In this document: positions 1 to 5,903 of the stretch, one piece after another
Layout: the number at the start of each line of letters is the position of its first letter
Position numbering within the stretch: position 1 is the stretch's first letter
Assembly: GCA_015494185.1 (NCBI GenBank)
Contig: WGBT01000306.1
Location: 1-10,162, forward strand
Direction: 5' to 3'
Length of the DNA stretch: 10,162 nt
DNA from: Hyphomicrobiales bacterium
Lineage (GTDB): Bacteria; Pseudomonadota; Alphaproteobacteria; Rhizobiales; S144-35
Position numbers and translations under genes: made by a program
Notes under the pieces: model-generated
The model's database searches: none
Seen by the model: only the letters and a program-made list of their open reading frames with translations
What the model was told of the DNA's origin: nothing

Positions 1-275
1 TCGGCTCCCGAATCGCTCCTTTCCGGGCAAGAGAATCACGAATATCCGGGCCGGTCAAATTGCAAGGAAACCCAGCCAAAACCGCATCTTTCTTGCAAAA
101 AACATCCCCCCCACCGCACCGATTCAGAGAGCAGAATCAACGGCTTGCGAATTGTTCACGGGGGACTTCTGACCTTCATCTGTCCTTTCATTCCATGGGG
201 AGCAATTTTGTCCTTTTGAGGAAGTTTTACAGCTTTATTCTCCCATACCATCGGCCCCTGGCTGTGTCTCATATA
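1..275. other. Left-edge region without a supportable gene
   Basis: No convincing gene is visible. Forward frames 1 and 2 stay open from the window edge to about 220 and 172, but the translations are rich in Pro, Ser and Lys, show no recognisable motif, and have no start inside the window. On the minus strand the first 58 bases are open and would read LTGPDIRDSLARKGAIREP from a TTG at 58. That resembles real protein sequence and could be the start of a gene running off the left edge, but no Shine-Dalgarno precedes it, so I do not call it. The region is AT-rich with short C runs. Confidence 0.4.
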
Positions 276-348
276 CCCTTCAATTTATTTCGCCCCTTCA
301 GAGGGATACGGAAAGCATGGAGCGATCAATGGCAAATACCGCTGGTAT
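276..348 (+). repeat. Interspersed 73-bp repeat, copy A
   Basis: This is one of three copies of an element that begins CCCTTCAATTT and ends ACCGCTGGTAT. By hand alignment it matches copy C (5511-5583, minus) at 56 of 73 positions with no gaps. The terminal ATACC-GCT-GGTAT can form a 5-bp hairpin. The copy lies 14 bp beyond the stop codon of the dehydrogenase at 363, pointing at that gene on the opposite strand. The frame LQRDTESMERSM... is open through the element and continues to a TGA past 365. Confidence 0.75.
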
Positions 349-362
349 GAAGAGCCCCGCTT

Positions 363-1187
363 TTAACGGGTTTTGATCGTATCATTGAGGGGAAGCCGCC
401 CCCCATCGGCATAAATGGTCTGCCCCGTGATATAGCTCGCCGCCTCAGAAGCCAAAAAAACAGCGATCGAGGCAATCTCGTCCGGTTCACCAAACCGGCC
501 CAATGGGGTCTGTGATAACATGGTGGCACGAATAGCATCATCCTCGGCCACTTGCTCCAACATCGGACTGCGAATGCTGCCAGGGCCAATGGCGTTCACC
601 CGAATGCGGTGTTCGGCAAGCGCCAGCGCCATTGCCCGGGTGAGCTGTGCCACACCGCCCTTGGAAACCGAATAGGCAACATGTTCGGGAAGCGCAAAAA
701 CAGCATTGACCGATGAGATGTTGATGATGGTTCCCGGCTGCAGTGGCGTATCCGGATCAGCCGCCTTTTCAGCTTGCAACTGCGCCACCATCTGCTTGGC
801 AACAGCCTGTCCGGTAAGGAAATAACCCTTCAAATTGGTGTCAATGACCCGATCGAATTCCTCCTCTGCCAGTTCCAGAAATGGAGCACTATCAATAATT
901 GCTGCATTATTGATCAGCACATCGATGCGCGCAAAACTGTCAATTGCTTGTGCGACCAAATTGCGGACATCGAAACGTTGCGCCACATCACAATGCACCG
1001 CGATCGCCGAAAAACCCTGATCTTGAAAATCTTTCGCCAATCGATCGATTTCCGCTTCATTGATATCCGCCAGCACCACCTTGGCACCATGAGCCGCAAA
1101 ACGGCGCGCACAGGCCAAGCCGATACCGCTGGCTGCCCCGGTTATGATAACCACCTTCCCAGCAATCCTACTGCCATCCACAGCCAT
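363..1187 (-). CDS. SDR family NAD-dependent oxidoreductase
   Basis: This is a classical short-chain dehydrogenase/reductase of 274 aa, a cytosolic Rossmann-fold enzyme that oxidises an alcohol or reduces a carbonyl using a nicotinamide cofactor. The cofactor loop TGAASGIG is at 16-23 and D41 closes the second beta strand, which favours NAD(H) over NADP(H). NNAA is at 93-96. The catalytic set is N118, S159, Y172 and K176 (YSVSK), with the usual 13-residue Ser-Tyr spacing. PG at 202-203 and the C-terminal GQTIYADGG are typical of glucose-dehydrogenase-like members. The ATG at 1187 follows a GGAAAGG stretch about 8 bases upstream. The gene starts 61 bp after pip on the same strand and is probably co-transcribed with it. 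A 10-residue insert before the catalytic Ser (about 138-150, AEKAADPDTP) slightly lengthens it. The substrate cannot be inferred from sequence. Confidence 0.9.
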   Translation of the reverse strand: MAVDGSRIAGKVVIITGAASGIGLACARRFAAHGAKVVLADINEAEIDRLAKDFQDQGFSAIAVHCDVAQRFDVRNLVAQAIDSFARIDVLINNAAIIDSAPFLELAEEEFDRVIDTNLKGYFLTGQAVAKQMVAQLQAEKAADPDTPLQPGTIINISSVNAVFALPEHVAYSVSKGGVAQLTRAMALALAEHRIRVNAIGPGSIRSPMLEQVAEDDAIRATMLSQTPLGRFGEPDEIASIAVFLASEAASYITGQTIYADGGRLPLNDTIKTR

Positions 1188-1248
1188 TTGTTGCGCCTTT
1201 CCAAGGAGCCTTCACCCCAATCCAACCATTCAGCTGGGAAGGTTACAT

Positions 1249-2241
1249 TTATCTGGTTACGTGTGCAAATGACTTTGTTGCGGTAATCAACTCATGAACA
1301 ATGCCCGGCTCTGTCACCGCATGACCGGCTTCAGGCACAATTCTCAATTCCCCACGCGTCCAAATCTTGTTTAAATCCCAGGCATTTTTCAGTGGCGTGA
1401 TGATGTCATAGCGGCCATGGACAATGACGCCCGGGATATCGGCAATTTTGACGGCATCCAAAATTAACTGGCCGTCTTTTTCAAAAAAGCCCCTATTGAT
1501 GAAATAATGGCATTCGATCCGCGCAAAGGCCAGCGCATAGCGATCTTCGGTGAAATTGGCCACGCGTTCGGGGTCCTCCCGAAGCGACAAGGTGGTGCCT
1601 TCCCAGGCCGACCAGGCCCGCGCGGCACGCAATTTTTCCGCCTCGTCATCACCGGTCAGGCGGCGATAATAGGCGGCGATCATGTCACCGCGTTCAGCTT
1701 GAGGAATCGGCGCCTGATAGGCTTCAAAGGCATCGGGAAAAATCCAGCTACAGCCTTCTTGATAGAACCAGAGCAACTCGGCGCGGCGCAAGGTGAAAAT
1801 GCCGCGCAAAATCAGCGCCGTAACAGCAGATGGGTGCCGCTCGGCATAGGCCAGCGCCAGCGAAGATCCCCAGGAGCCGCCAAACACCTGCCAGCGGTCA
1901 ACCCGCAAATGCTGGCGCAGCTTTTCGATATCGGCAACCAGATCCCAAGTGGTGTTTTCTTCCAAAGACGCATAAGGCGTCGAGCGCCCGCAACCACGCT
2001 GATCGAACAAAATGATACGATAGTGATCCGGATCATGGAAGCGGCGCATCACCGGCGTTATGCCGCCCCCTGGCCCGCCATGCAAAATCACCACCGGCTG
2101 GCCATCCGGATTGCCCGCCTGCTCATAGTAGATTTTATGCCGCTTCGAGACCTGTAAAAAACCGGTATCATAAGGCGCCAATGGCGGATACAACGTCTCC
2201 TGTTTTTCAGTGGCTCGTTTTTCGGCAACCAGTTTGTCCAC
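1249..2241 (-). CDS. pip: Proline iminopeptidase (alpha/beta hydrolase)
   Basis: The enzyme releases N-terminal proline from peptides in the cytosol and belongs to peptidase family S33. With the GTG start at 2241 it is 330 aa, close to the usual 310-320. The oxyanion motif HGGPGGG is at 54-60 and DQRGCGRS, a strong signature of this family, at 80-87. The nucleophile is S123 in GGSWG, the acid D279 in GRYD, and the base H307 in EAGHA. The cap domain lies between about 145 and 250. The GTG is preferred because a purine-rich AGGGGAGG sits 7 bases upstream. An in-frame TTG at 2325 would add 28 residues with no family similarity and no ribosome site. It is first in a likely two-gene unit with the dehydrogenase at 363-1187. 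The upstream 240 bases contain several palindromes that may be regulatory. Confidence 0.94.
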   Translation of the reverse strand: MDKLVAEKRATEKQETLYPPLAPYDTGFLQVSKRHKIYYEQAGNPDGQPVVILHGGPGGGITPVMRRFHDPDHYRIILFDQRGCGRSTPYASLEENTTWDLVADIEKLRQHLRVDRWQVFGGSWGSSLALAYAERHPSAVTALILRGIFTLRRAELLWFYQEGCSWIFPDAFEAYQAPIPQAERGDMIAAYYRRLTGDDEAEKLRAARAWSAWEGTTLSLREDPERVANFTEDRYALAFARIECHYFINRGFFEKDGQLILDAVKIADIPGVIVHGRYDIITPLKNAWDLNKIWTRGELRIVPEAGHAVTEPGIVHELITATKSFAHVTR

Positions 2242-2248
2242 CTCAATG

Positions 2249-2266
2249 CCTCCCCTGTTCAAAGGG
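2249..2266 (-). promoter_or_regulatory. pip ribosome binding site in a small hairpin
   Basis: On the minus strand the order is CCCCT-TTGAAC-AGGGG-AGG, then 7 bases, then GTG. The 5-bp stem CCCCT/AGGGG pairs part of the Shine-Dalgarno. This supports the GTG at 2241 as the pip start and could lower its translation. The stem is short, so any control effect is inference. Confidence 0.5.
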
Positions 2267-2308
2267 GCCGTGGCAGTGACGGGCCGGGATATAGCTATAA
2301 GAGGACCT

Positions 2309-2326
2309 GTTGTACATTTGTGCAAC
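2309..2326. promoter_or_regulatory. Near-perfect 18-bp palindrome, possible operator
   Basis: GTTGTACATTTGTGCAAC has arms GTTGTACA and TGTGCAAC, differing from perfect dyad symmetry at one base pair. Length and symmetry suit a dimeric repressor. It lies 68 bp upstream of the pip GTG. No regulator gene is nearby, and the motif matches no operator I can name. Confidence 0.35.
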
Positions 2327-2333
2327 TTTCATA

Positions 2334-2363
2334 TTGGATTGCCTTGGATTGCCTTGGATTGCC
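2334..2363. repeat. Tandem repeat, three 10-bp units
   Basis: TTGGATTGCC is repeated three times without a mismatch. The period of 10 bp is close to one helical turn. It sits in the upstream region of pip. A related string, ATATTGGATTG, begins at 2331 and recurs around 9963 in the gap upstream of the second dehydrogenase. Confidence 0.9.
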
Positions 2364-2397
2364 GGGCGGATTGGCTATGGGCGCCATTAAATCACAA

Positions 2398-2412
2398 GAA
2401 CAAAGAAAGAAC
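2398..2412 (-). promoter_or_regulatory. GTTC-N7-GTTC direct repeat, candidate LexA box
   Basis: The minus strand reads GTTCTTTCTTTGTTC. GTTC-N7-GTTC is the established LexA (SOS) operator pattern of alphaproteobacteria. It lies 157 bp upstream of the pip GTG and downstream of the uvrA stop, so its target is unclear. An eight-base pattern is expected about 0.3 times by chance in 10 kb on two strands, more in this A/G-rich stretch, so it may be coincidence. Confidence 0.3.
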
Positions 2413-2422
2413 AATAAAAAAT

Positions 2423-2438
2423 ATGTTCATAGGAACAT
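2423..2438. promoter_or_regulatory. 16-bp palindrome, possible operator
   Basis: ATGTTC-ATAG-GAACAT has perfect 6-bp arms around a 4-bp spacer, flanked by A and T runs that extend the symmetry imperfectly. It lies between the candidate -10 box (2472-2477) and pip. The form suits a dimeric regulator; the regulator is unknown. Confidence 0.35.
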
Positions 2439-2448
2439 TTTCAATCAA

Positions 2449-2467
2449 AGCTCAACGGCGTTGAGCT
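2449..2467. promoter_or_regulatory. 19-bp perfect palindrome next to a TATAAT box
   Basis: AGCTCAACG and CGTTGAGCT flank one central base. In RNA this gives a 7-bp stem with a 5-nt loop. On the minus strand it starts 5 bp after TATAAT, where transcription would begin, a classic repressor position. It could instead be a hairpin ending uvrA transcription about 110 nt past the stop, but only a poor T tract (CTTTGATTG) follows. Confidence 0.4.
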
Positions 2468-2471
2468 GAGT

Positions 2472-2477
2472 ATTATA
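2472..2477 (-). promoter_or_regulatory. Candidate -10 box for pip
   Basis: The minus strand carries a perfect TATAAT. No good -35 hexamer lies 16-18 bp upstream (GAGTCA at 17 bp is poor), so the promoter call rests on the -10 box and its place upstream of pip. Confidence 0.25.
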
Positions 2478-2505
2478 CTAGCAGCCTGTGATGTTGACTC
2501 GTATA

Positions 2506-2576
2506 CTGTTCAATTTACGCAAAAGTTCAAAGGGGTACGAAAGCATGAAAAGGTCAATGAAAAAGACCTTCGGTAT
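2506..2576 (+). repeat. Interspersed repeat, copy B
   Basis: This is the most diverged of the three copies. It begins CTGTTCAATTT, shares TTCAAAGGGGTACG, AAAGCATG, TCAATG and the final CGGTAT, and has two single-base deletions compared with copy A. Its last base is also the last base of the uvrA stop codon. With copy C it brackets uvrA as an inverted pair. Unlike the other copies it could form AAGGTC/GACCTT on the uvrA strand just past the stop, followed by TTTTC, a weak terminator-like hairpin. Confidence 0.65.
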
Positions 2577-5485
2577 TATTCCGCGGCCGCCTTGTTGATC
2601 CGTTTTCGCTTCTTTGGCTTTTTCGTATGCGCAGCTTTGGCGGGCCGTCTTGCAAACAGCTCCCTCAAAAAGCGCCCGGTATGGCTGGCCTCGACTTGGG
2701 CCACCTCTTCTGGCGTGCCCACCGCCACCACCTCACCGCCGCCGTCGCCGCCTTCGGGCCCCAAATCAATCAGCCAGTCGGCGGTTTTGATGACTTCCAG
2801 ATTGTGTTCGATGACCGCCACCGTATTGCCGCCTTCCACCAGCTCATGCAACACTTCCAAAAGCTTGGCGACATCATGGAAATGCAGACCAGTCGTCGGC
2901 TCATCGAGGATATAAAGGGTGCGGCCGGTGGAACGTTTCGACAATTCGCGGGCAAGCTTCACCCGCTGCGCCTCGCCGCCTGACAAGGTGGTGGCCTGCT
3001 GGCCGACCCGAACATAGCCAAGGCCAACCCGTTTCAGCGTCTCCAACTTGCCAGCGATACTTGGCACCGCCTTGAAGAAGTCAGCCGCCTCCTCCACGGT
3101 CATCTCCAGCACATCGGCAATCGACTTGCCCTTGAACGTCACCTCCAGCGTCTCACGGTTATAGCGCCGCCCCTTGCACTGATCACAGGTGACATAGACA
3201 TCAGGCAGAAAATGCATCTCGATCTTGATCACCCCGTCCCCGGCGCAGGCCTCGCAACGCCCGCCCTTGACATTGAAGGAAAACCGCCCCGGCTTATAGC
3301 CGCGCGCCTTGGCCTCGGGCAGGCCGGCATACCAGTCGCGAATGGGCGTGAAGGCGCCGGTATAGGTGGCCGGGTTGGAACGCGGCGTGCGGCCAATCGG
3401 GGATTGGTCGATGTCGATGATCTTGTCGAGATGTTCAAATCCCTCGATCCGTTCATAAGGGGCCGGGTTCAGCCGCGAACCGTTCAGATGCCGGGCGGCG
3501 GCCTTGTAGATGGTTTCGATCAAAAGCGTCGACTTACCGCCTCCCGACACCCCGGTGACACAGACGAAACAACCCAGCGGCAGCGCCACAGAGATGTTTT
3601 TGAGATTGTTGCCGCAGGCGCCATGAACCCGCAGCATGCGCGATTTTTTTGCCTTACGGCGCTGCTTTGGCACCGGAATGGCCATCGCACCGGTAAGATA
3701 TTGCCCGGTGAGGCTTTTGCGGTTGGCCATGATTTGCGCCGGGCTGCCCGCCGCCACCACTTCGCCGCCATGAATGCCAGCCCCGGGGCCGATATCCACC
3801 ACATGATCAGCAGCCAAAATCGCATCCTCGTCATGCTCGACAACGATCACCGTATTGCCAAGATCGCGCAAATGCCGCAGCGTTTCGAGCAACCGCTCAT
3901 TGTCGCGCTGATGCAGGCCAATGCTTGGCTCATCGAGCACGTAAAGCACCCCCGTAAGCCCTGAGCCGATCTGAGAAGCCAAACGAATCCGCTGGCTTTC
4001 CCCGCCCGACAAGGTGCCTGAGGAACGCGCGAGCGTCAGATAGCCCAAACCGACATCGTTTAAAAATTTCAGCCGGGCGCGGATTTCCTTCAGGATGCGC
4101 TCGCCAATGGCCTTTTGCTGGTCCGTCAATTGCTTTGGCAACGCCGTGAACCACGCATCGGCTTGGGCGATCGACATTGCCGTGACCTCGCCAATATGCA
4201 GCCCCGCCACCTTGACCGCCAGCGCCTGATCATTGAGCCGGTGCCCATGGCAGGCATGGCAGGGTTTGGTCGACTGATAGCGTGACAGCTCCTCGCGGAC
4301 ATGATTGCTTTCGGTCTCGCGCCAGCGCCGCTCAATATTGCGGATCACACCTTCAAAGGGTTTTTGAGTCTGAAAGCTGCGGATGCCGTCATCATAGGTA
4401 AACGTGATGGGCTGCTGGCCAGAGCCGAACAAAATGGCATCGCGGGCCTTTTTCGGCAACTTCTTCCACGGCGTCGATAGTTTGAACTTGTAGTGCCGCG
4501 CCAGCGCCTCCAGAGTTTGCAGATAAAAAGGCGAAGCCTGACCGGTGCGCGACCAGGGCCGGATCGCGCCTTCTGCAATGGAAAGATTTTCGTCTGGCAC
4601 GACAAGCTCGGCCTCAAAAGACAGCTCGGTGCCAAGCCCGTCGCAGTGCGGACAAGCGCCTTGCGGACTGTTGAAAGAAAACAGCCGCGGCTCGATTTCC
4701 TCGATGGTAAAGCCTGAAACCGGACAGGCAAAATTGGCGGAAAAACGTAAGCGCTTCTCAGCATCATCGGCGAACTCGGCAACCAGCAGGCCATCACTTA
4801 GAGCCAAAGCCGTTTCAATACTGTCCGCCAGACGCTGGGCGATGTCGGGGCGCACCACGATCCGGTCGACAACCACATCGATGTCATGCTTGATCTTCTT
4901 GTCGAGTTTCGGCACTTCGGCAATATCGTAAAACGCGCCATCCACCTTAACGCGCTGAAAGCCCTGCCGCTGCAGCTCGGCAAATTCCTTGCGGTACTCG
5001 CCCTTGCGGCCGCGGATGACCGGGGCCAGCAGATAAAGCCTCGTTCTTTCCGGCAGCGCCAAAATCCGGTCGACCATCTGCGTCACGGTCTGGCTTTCGA
5101 TCGGCAGGCCCGTGGCAGGTGAGTAGGGCACGCCAATACGCGCAAACAGGAGCCGCAGATAGTCATAAATCTCGGTCACTGTGCCCACCGTGGAGCGGGG
5201 ATTGCGGCTGGTGGTCTTCTGCTCGATGGAAATTGCTGGGCTGAGCCCCTCGATATGATCCACATCGGGCTTTTGCATCATTTCCAGAAACTGCCGTGCA
5301 TAGGCCGACAGGCTTTCCACATAGCGCCGCTGGCCCTCCGCATAGATAGTGTCAAAGGCCAGCGACGACTTGCCCGACCCAGACAGGCCGGTCATGACAA
5401 TCAGCTTATCGCGAGGCAGTTTCACCGTCACATTTTTCAGATTGTGCTCCCGCGCGCCTTGCACGGTGATATATTTTTTCGCCAT
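2576..5485 (-). CDS. uvrA: Excinuclease ABC subunit UvrA
   Basis: UvrA is the damage-sensing ATPase of nucleotide excision repair; it loads UvrB on DNA lesions in the cytoplasm. At 969 aa it is slightly longer than the 940 aa of E. coli. It is a double ABC ATPase. Walker A1 (GLSGSGKSS) is at 33-41, the first zinc cluster about 253-282, the insertion module with CHACHG near 408, signature LSGGESQ near 491 and Walker B LDEPS near 514. Walker A2 (GVSGGGKST) is near 643, the second zinc cluster (CEAC...CDQC) about 742-769, signature LSGGEAQ near 831 and LDEPTTG near 860. The first cluster has CPVS in place of CxxC. The last 25 residues are Lys/Arg/Ala-rich and beyond the family core. The ATG gives the standard GAREHNLKN start, but no clear Shine-Dalgarno precedes it. 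No GTTC-N7-GTTC box is visible upstream. Both ends abut copies of the interspersed repeat. Confidence 0.98.
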   Translation of the reverse strand: MAKKYITVQGAREHNLKNVTVKLPRDKLIVMTGLSGSGKSSLAFDTIYAEGQRRYVESLSAYARQFLEMMQKPDVDHIEGLSPAISIEQKTTSRNPRSTVGTVTEIYDYLRLLFARIGVPYSPATGLPIESQTVTQMVDRILALPERTRLYLLAPVIRGRKGEYRKEFAELQRQGFQRVKVDGAFYDIAEVPKLDKKIKHDIDVVVDRIVVRPDIAQRLADSIETALALSDGLLVAEFADDAEKRLRFSANFACPVSGFTIEEIEPRLFSFNSPQGACPHCDGLGTELSFEAELVVPDENLSIAEGAIRPWSRTGQASPFYLQTLEALARHYKFKLSTPWKKLPKKARDAILFGSGQQPITFTYDDGIRSFQTQKPFEGVIRNIERRWRETESNHVREELSRYQSTKPCHACHGHRLNDQALAVKVAGLHIGEVTAMSIAQADAWFTALPKQLTDQQKAIGERILKEIRARLKFLNDVGLGYLTLARSSGTLSGGESQRIRLASQIGSGLTGVLYVLDEPSIGLHQRDNERLLETLRHLRDLGNTVIVVEHDEDAILAADHVVDIGPGAGIHGGEVVAAGSPAQIMANRKSLTGQYLTGAMAIPVPKQRRKAKKSRMLRVHGACGNNLKNISVALPLGCFVCVTGVSGGGKSTLLIETIYKAAARHLNGSRLNPAPYERIEGFEHLDKIIDIDQSPIGRTPRSNPATYTGAFTPIRDWYAGLPEAKARGYKPGRFSFNVKGGRCEACAGDGVIKIEMHFLPDVYVTCDQCKGRRYNRETLEVTFKGKSIADVLEMTVEEAADFFKAVPSIAGKLETLKRVGLGYVRVGQQATTLSGGEAQRVKLARELSKRSTGRTLYILDEPTTGLHFHDVAKLLEVLHELVEGGNTVAVIEHNLEVIKTADWLIDLGPEGGDGGGEVVAVGTPEEVAQVEASHTGRFLRELFARRPAKAAHTKKPKKRKRINKAAAE

Positions 5486-5510
5486 TAACGCAACTCAACA
5501 AAGGTGTAGA

Positions 5511-5583
5511 ATACCGGCGGCATTTGTCATTGATCTTTCCACGGCCTCCGTATCCCTTTGAAGTTCCAACTTAAATTAAAGGG
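5511..5583 (-). repeat. Interspersed 73-bp repeat, copy C
   Basis: In minus orientation it begins CCCTTTAATTT and ends GCCGCCGGTAT, 25 bp before the uvrA start codon. The first half can fold as CCCTTT...AAAGGG enclosing AAGTT-GG-AACTT, and the end as ATGCC-GCC-GGTAT with one wobble pair. It carries an open frame, LQRDTEAVERSM..., ending in TGA 12 bases before uvrA. It is inverted relative to copies A and B and would be within or upstream of the uvrA leader. Confidence 0.75.
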
Positions 5584-5705
5584 CACACGAAGAAAGGCCA
5601 AAAGAAAGGCCAAGGCCGTTGGTATCCATTAGCCTTCAACCGCTCAGGCTCTTCAATAACATTGATCTGACAAACAGGAACCATTTCCCTACAACGTCCA
5701 AACCT

Positions 5706-5840
5706 ATCCTTACCTTCCATGGTGAGCGGTTTTGCATTTTCCCAAACTTTGTCAAGGGCCACCTCTGGTGGCCGCAAAGCGGTTTCAACCCTTGACAAAG
5801 TTTGGGAAAATGCCAAGGTCTCATCATGGAAGATAAGGAT
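5706..5840. repeat. Large imperfect palindrome with T-shaped tip
   Basis: The inner arms 5734-5758 and 5789-5813 are perfect 25-bp inverted repeats. Outer arms 5706-5726 and 5820-5840 match at 19 of 21 positions, separated from the inner arms by 7 and 6 unpaired bases. The 30-nt centre holds two further hairpins, CCACC-TCT-GGTGG (5759-5771) and CCGC-AAA-GCGG (5772-5782), then TTTCAA, so a folded strand would be T-shaped. Weaker similarity (CTGACAAACAGG against CTGGCAGACAGG) extends past the outer arms. It lies 64 bp past the bioA stop. No T run follows on the bioA strand, so it is not a standard intrinsic terminator. It could be a non-autonomous mobile or palindromic repeat; no target-site duplication was found. 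Confidence 0.9.
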
Positions 5841-5903
5841 GGATCTGCCCCTGTCTGCCAGGACAAGCGCAGACTTTCACATCTGTAATACCCATTTCAA
5901 TAT

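Larger units (their letters stand above)
2242..2575. other. Repeat- and palindrome-rich gap between uvrA and pip
   Basis: This 334-bp gap has no gene I can support. Going from uvrA towards pip on the minus strand it holds copy B of the interspersed repeat, a TATAAT box (2472-2477), a 19-bp palindrome (2449-2467), a 16-bp palindrome (2423-2438), a GTTC-N7-GTTC direct repeat (2398-2412), three 10-bp tandem units (2334-2363), an 18-bp near-palindrome (2309-2326) and a hairpin over the pip ribosome site (2251-2266). It is AT-rich compared with the genes around it. If pip is transcribed from the TATAAT box its leader would be about 220 nt. Confidence 0.7.
5486..5903. other. Gap between bioA and uvrA with two repeat structures
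   Basis: This 418-bp gap holds copy C of the interspersed repeat next to uvrA, a 12-bp tandem pair AGAAAGGCCAAA/AGAAAGGCCAAG (5591-5614), and the large palindrome at 5706-5840. Short open frames exist on both strands across the palindrome, each reading AFSQTLSR and LDKVWENAK, but this follows from the symmetry and I do not call them genes. No convincing promoter for uvrA is visible: TTGACA occurs in both palindrome arms without a matching -10 box. Confidence 0.7.

Noticed and set aside
1507..2157. A 216-codon forward frame opposite pip
   Set aside because: It is the antisense shadow of a well-supported gene with all catalytic motifs.
2251..2295. A fourth, deleted copy of the interspersed repeat (TTCAAAGGGG, then CCGTGG and GTGAC)
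   Set aside because: Alignment needs two large gaps, and the shared blocks are short enough to be chance.
2337..2390. A 30-codon minus-strand frame starting ATGGCGCCC before pip
   Set aside because: It runs through the tandem repeat, has no ribosome site and shows no protein-like pattern.
5486..5720. An SOS box controlling uvrA
   Set aside because: No GTTC-N7-GTTC or its complement is present; GTTCCAACTTAAATT near 5563 fails in the second half.
5706..5840. The large palindrome as an intrinsic terminator for bioA
   Set aside because: The stem is far longer than usual terminators and no T tract follows on the bioA strand.
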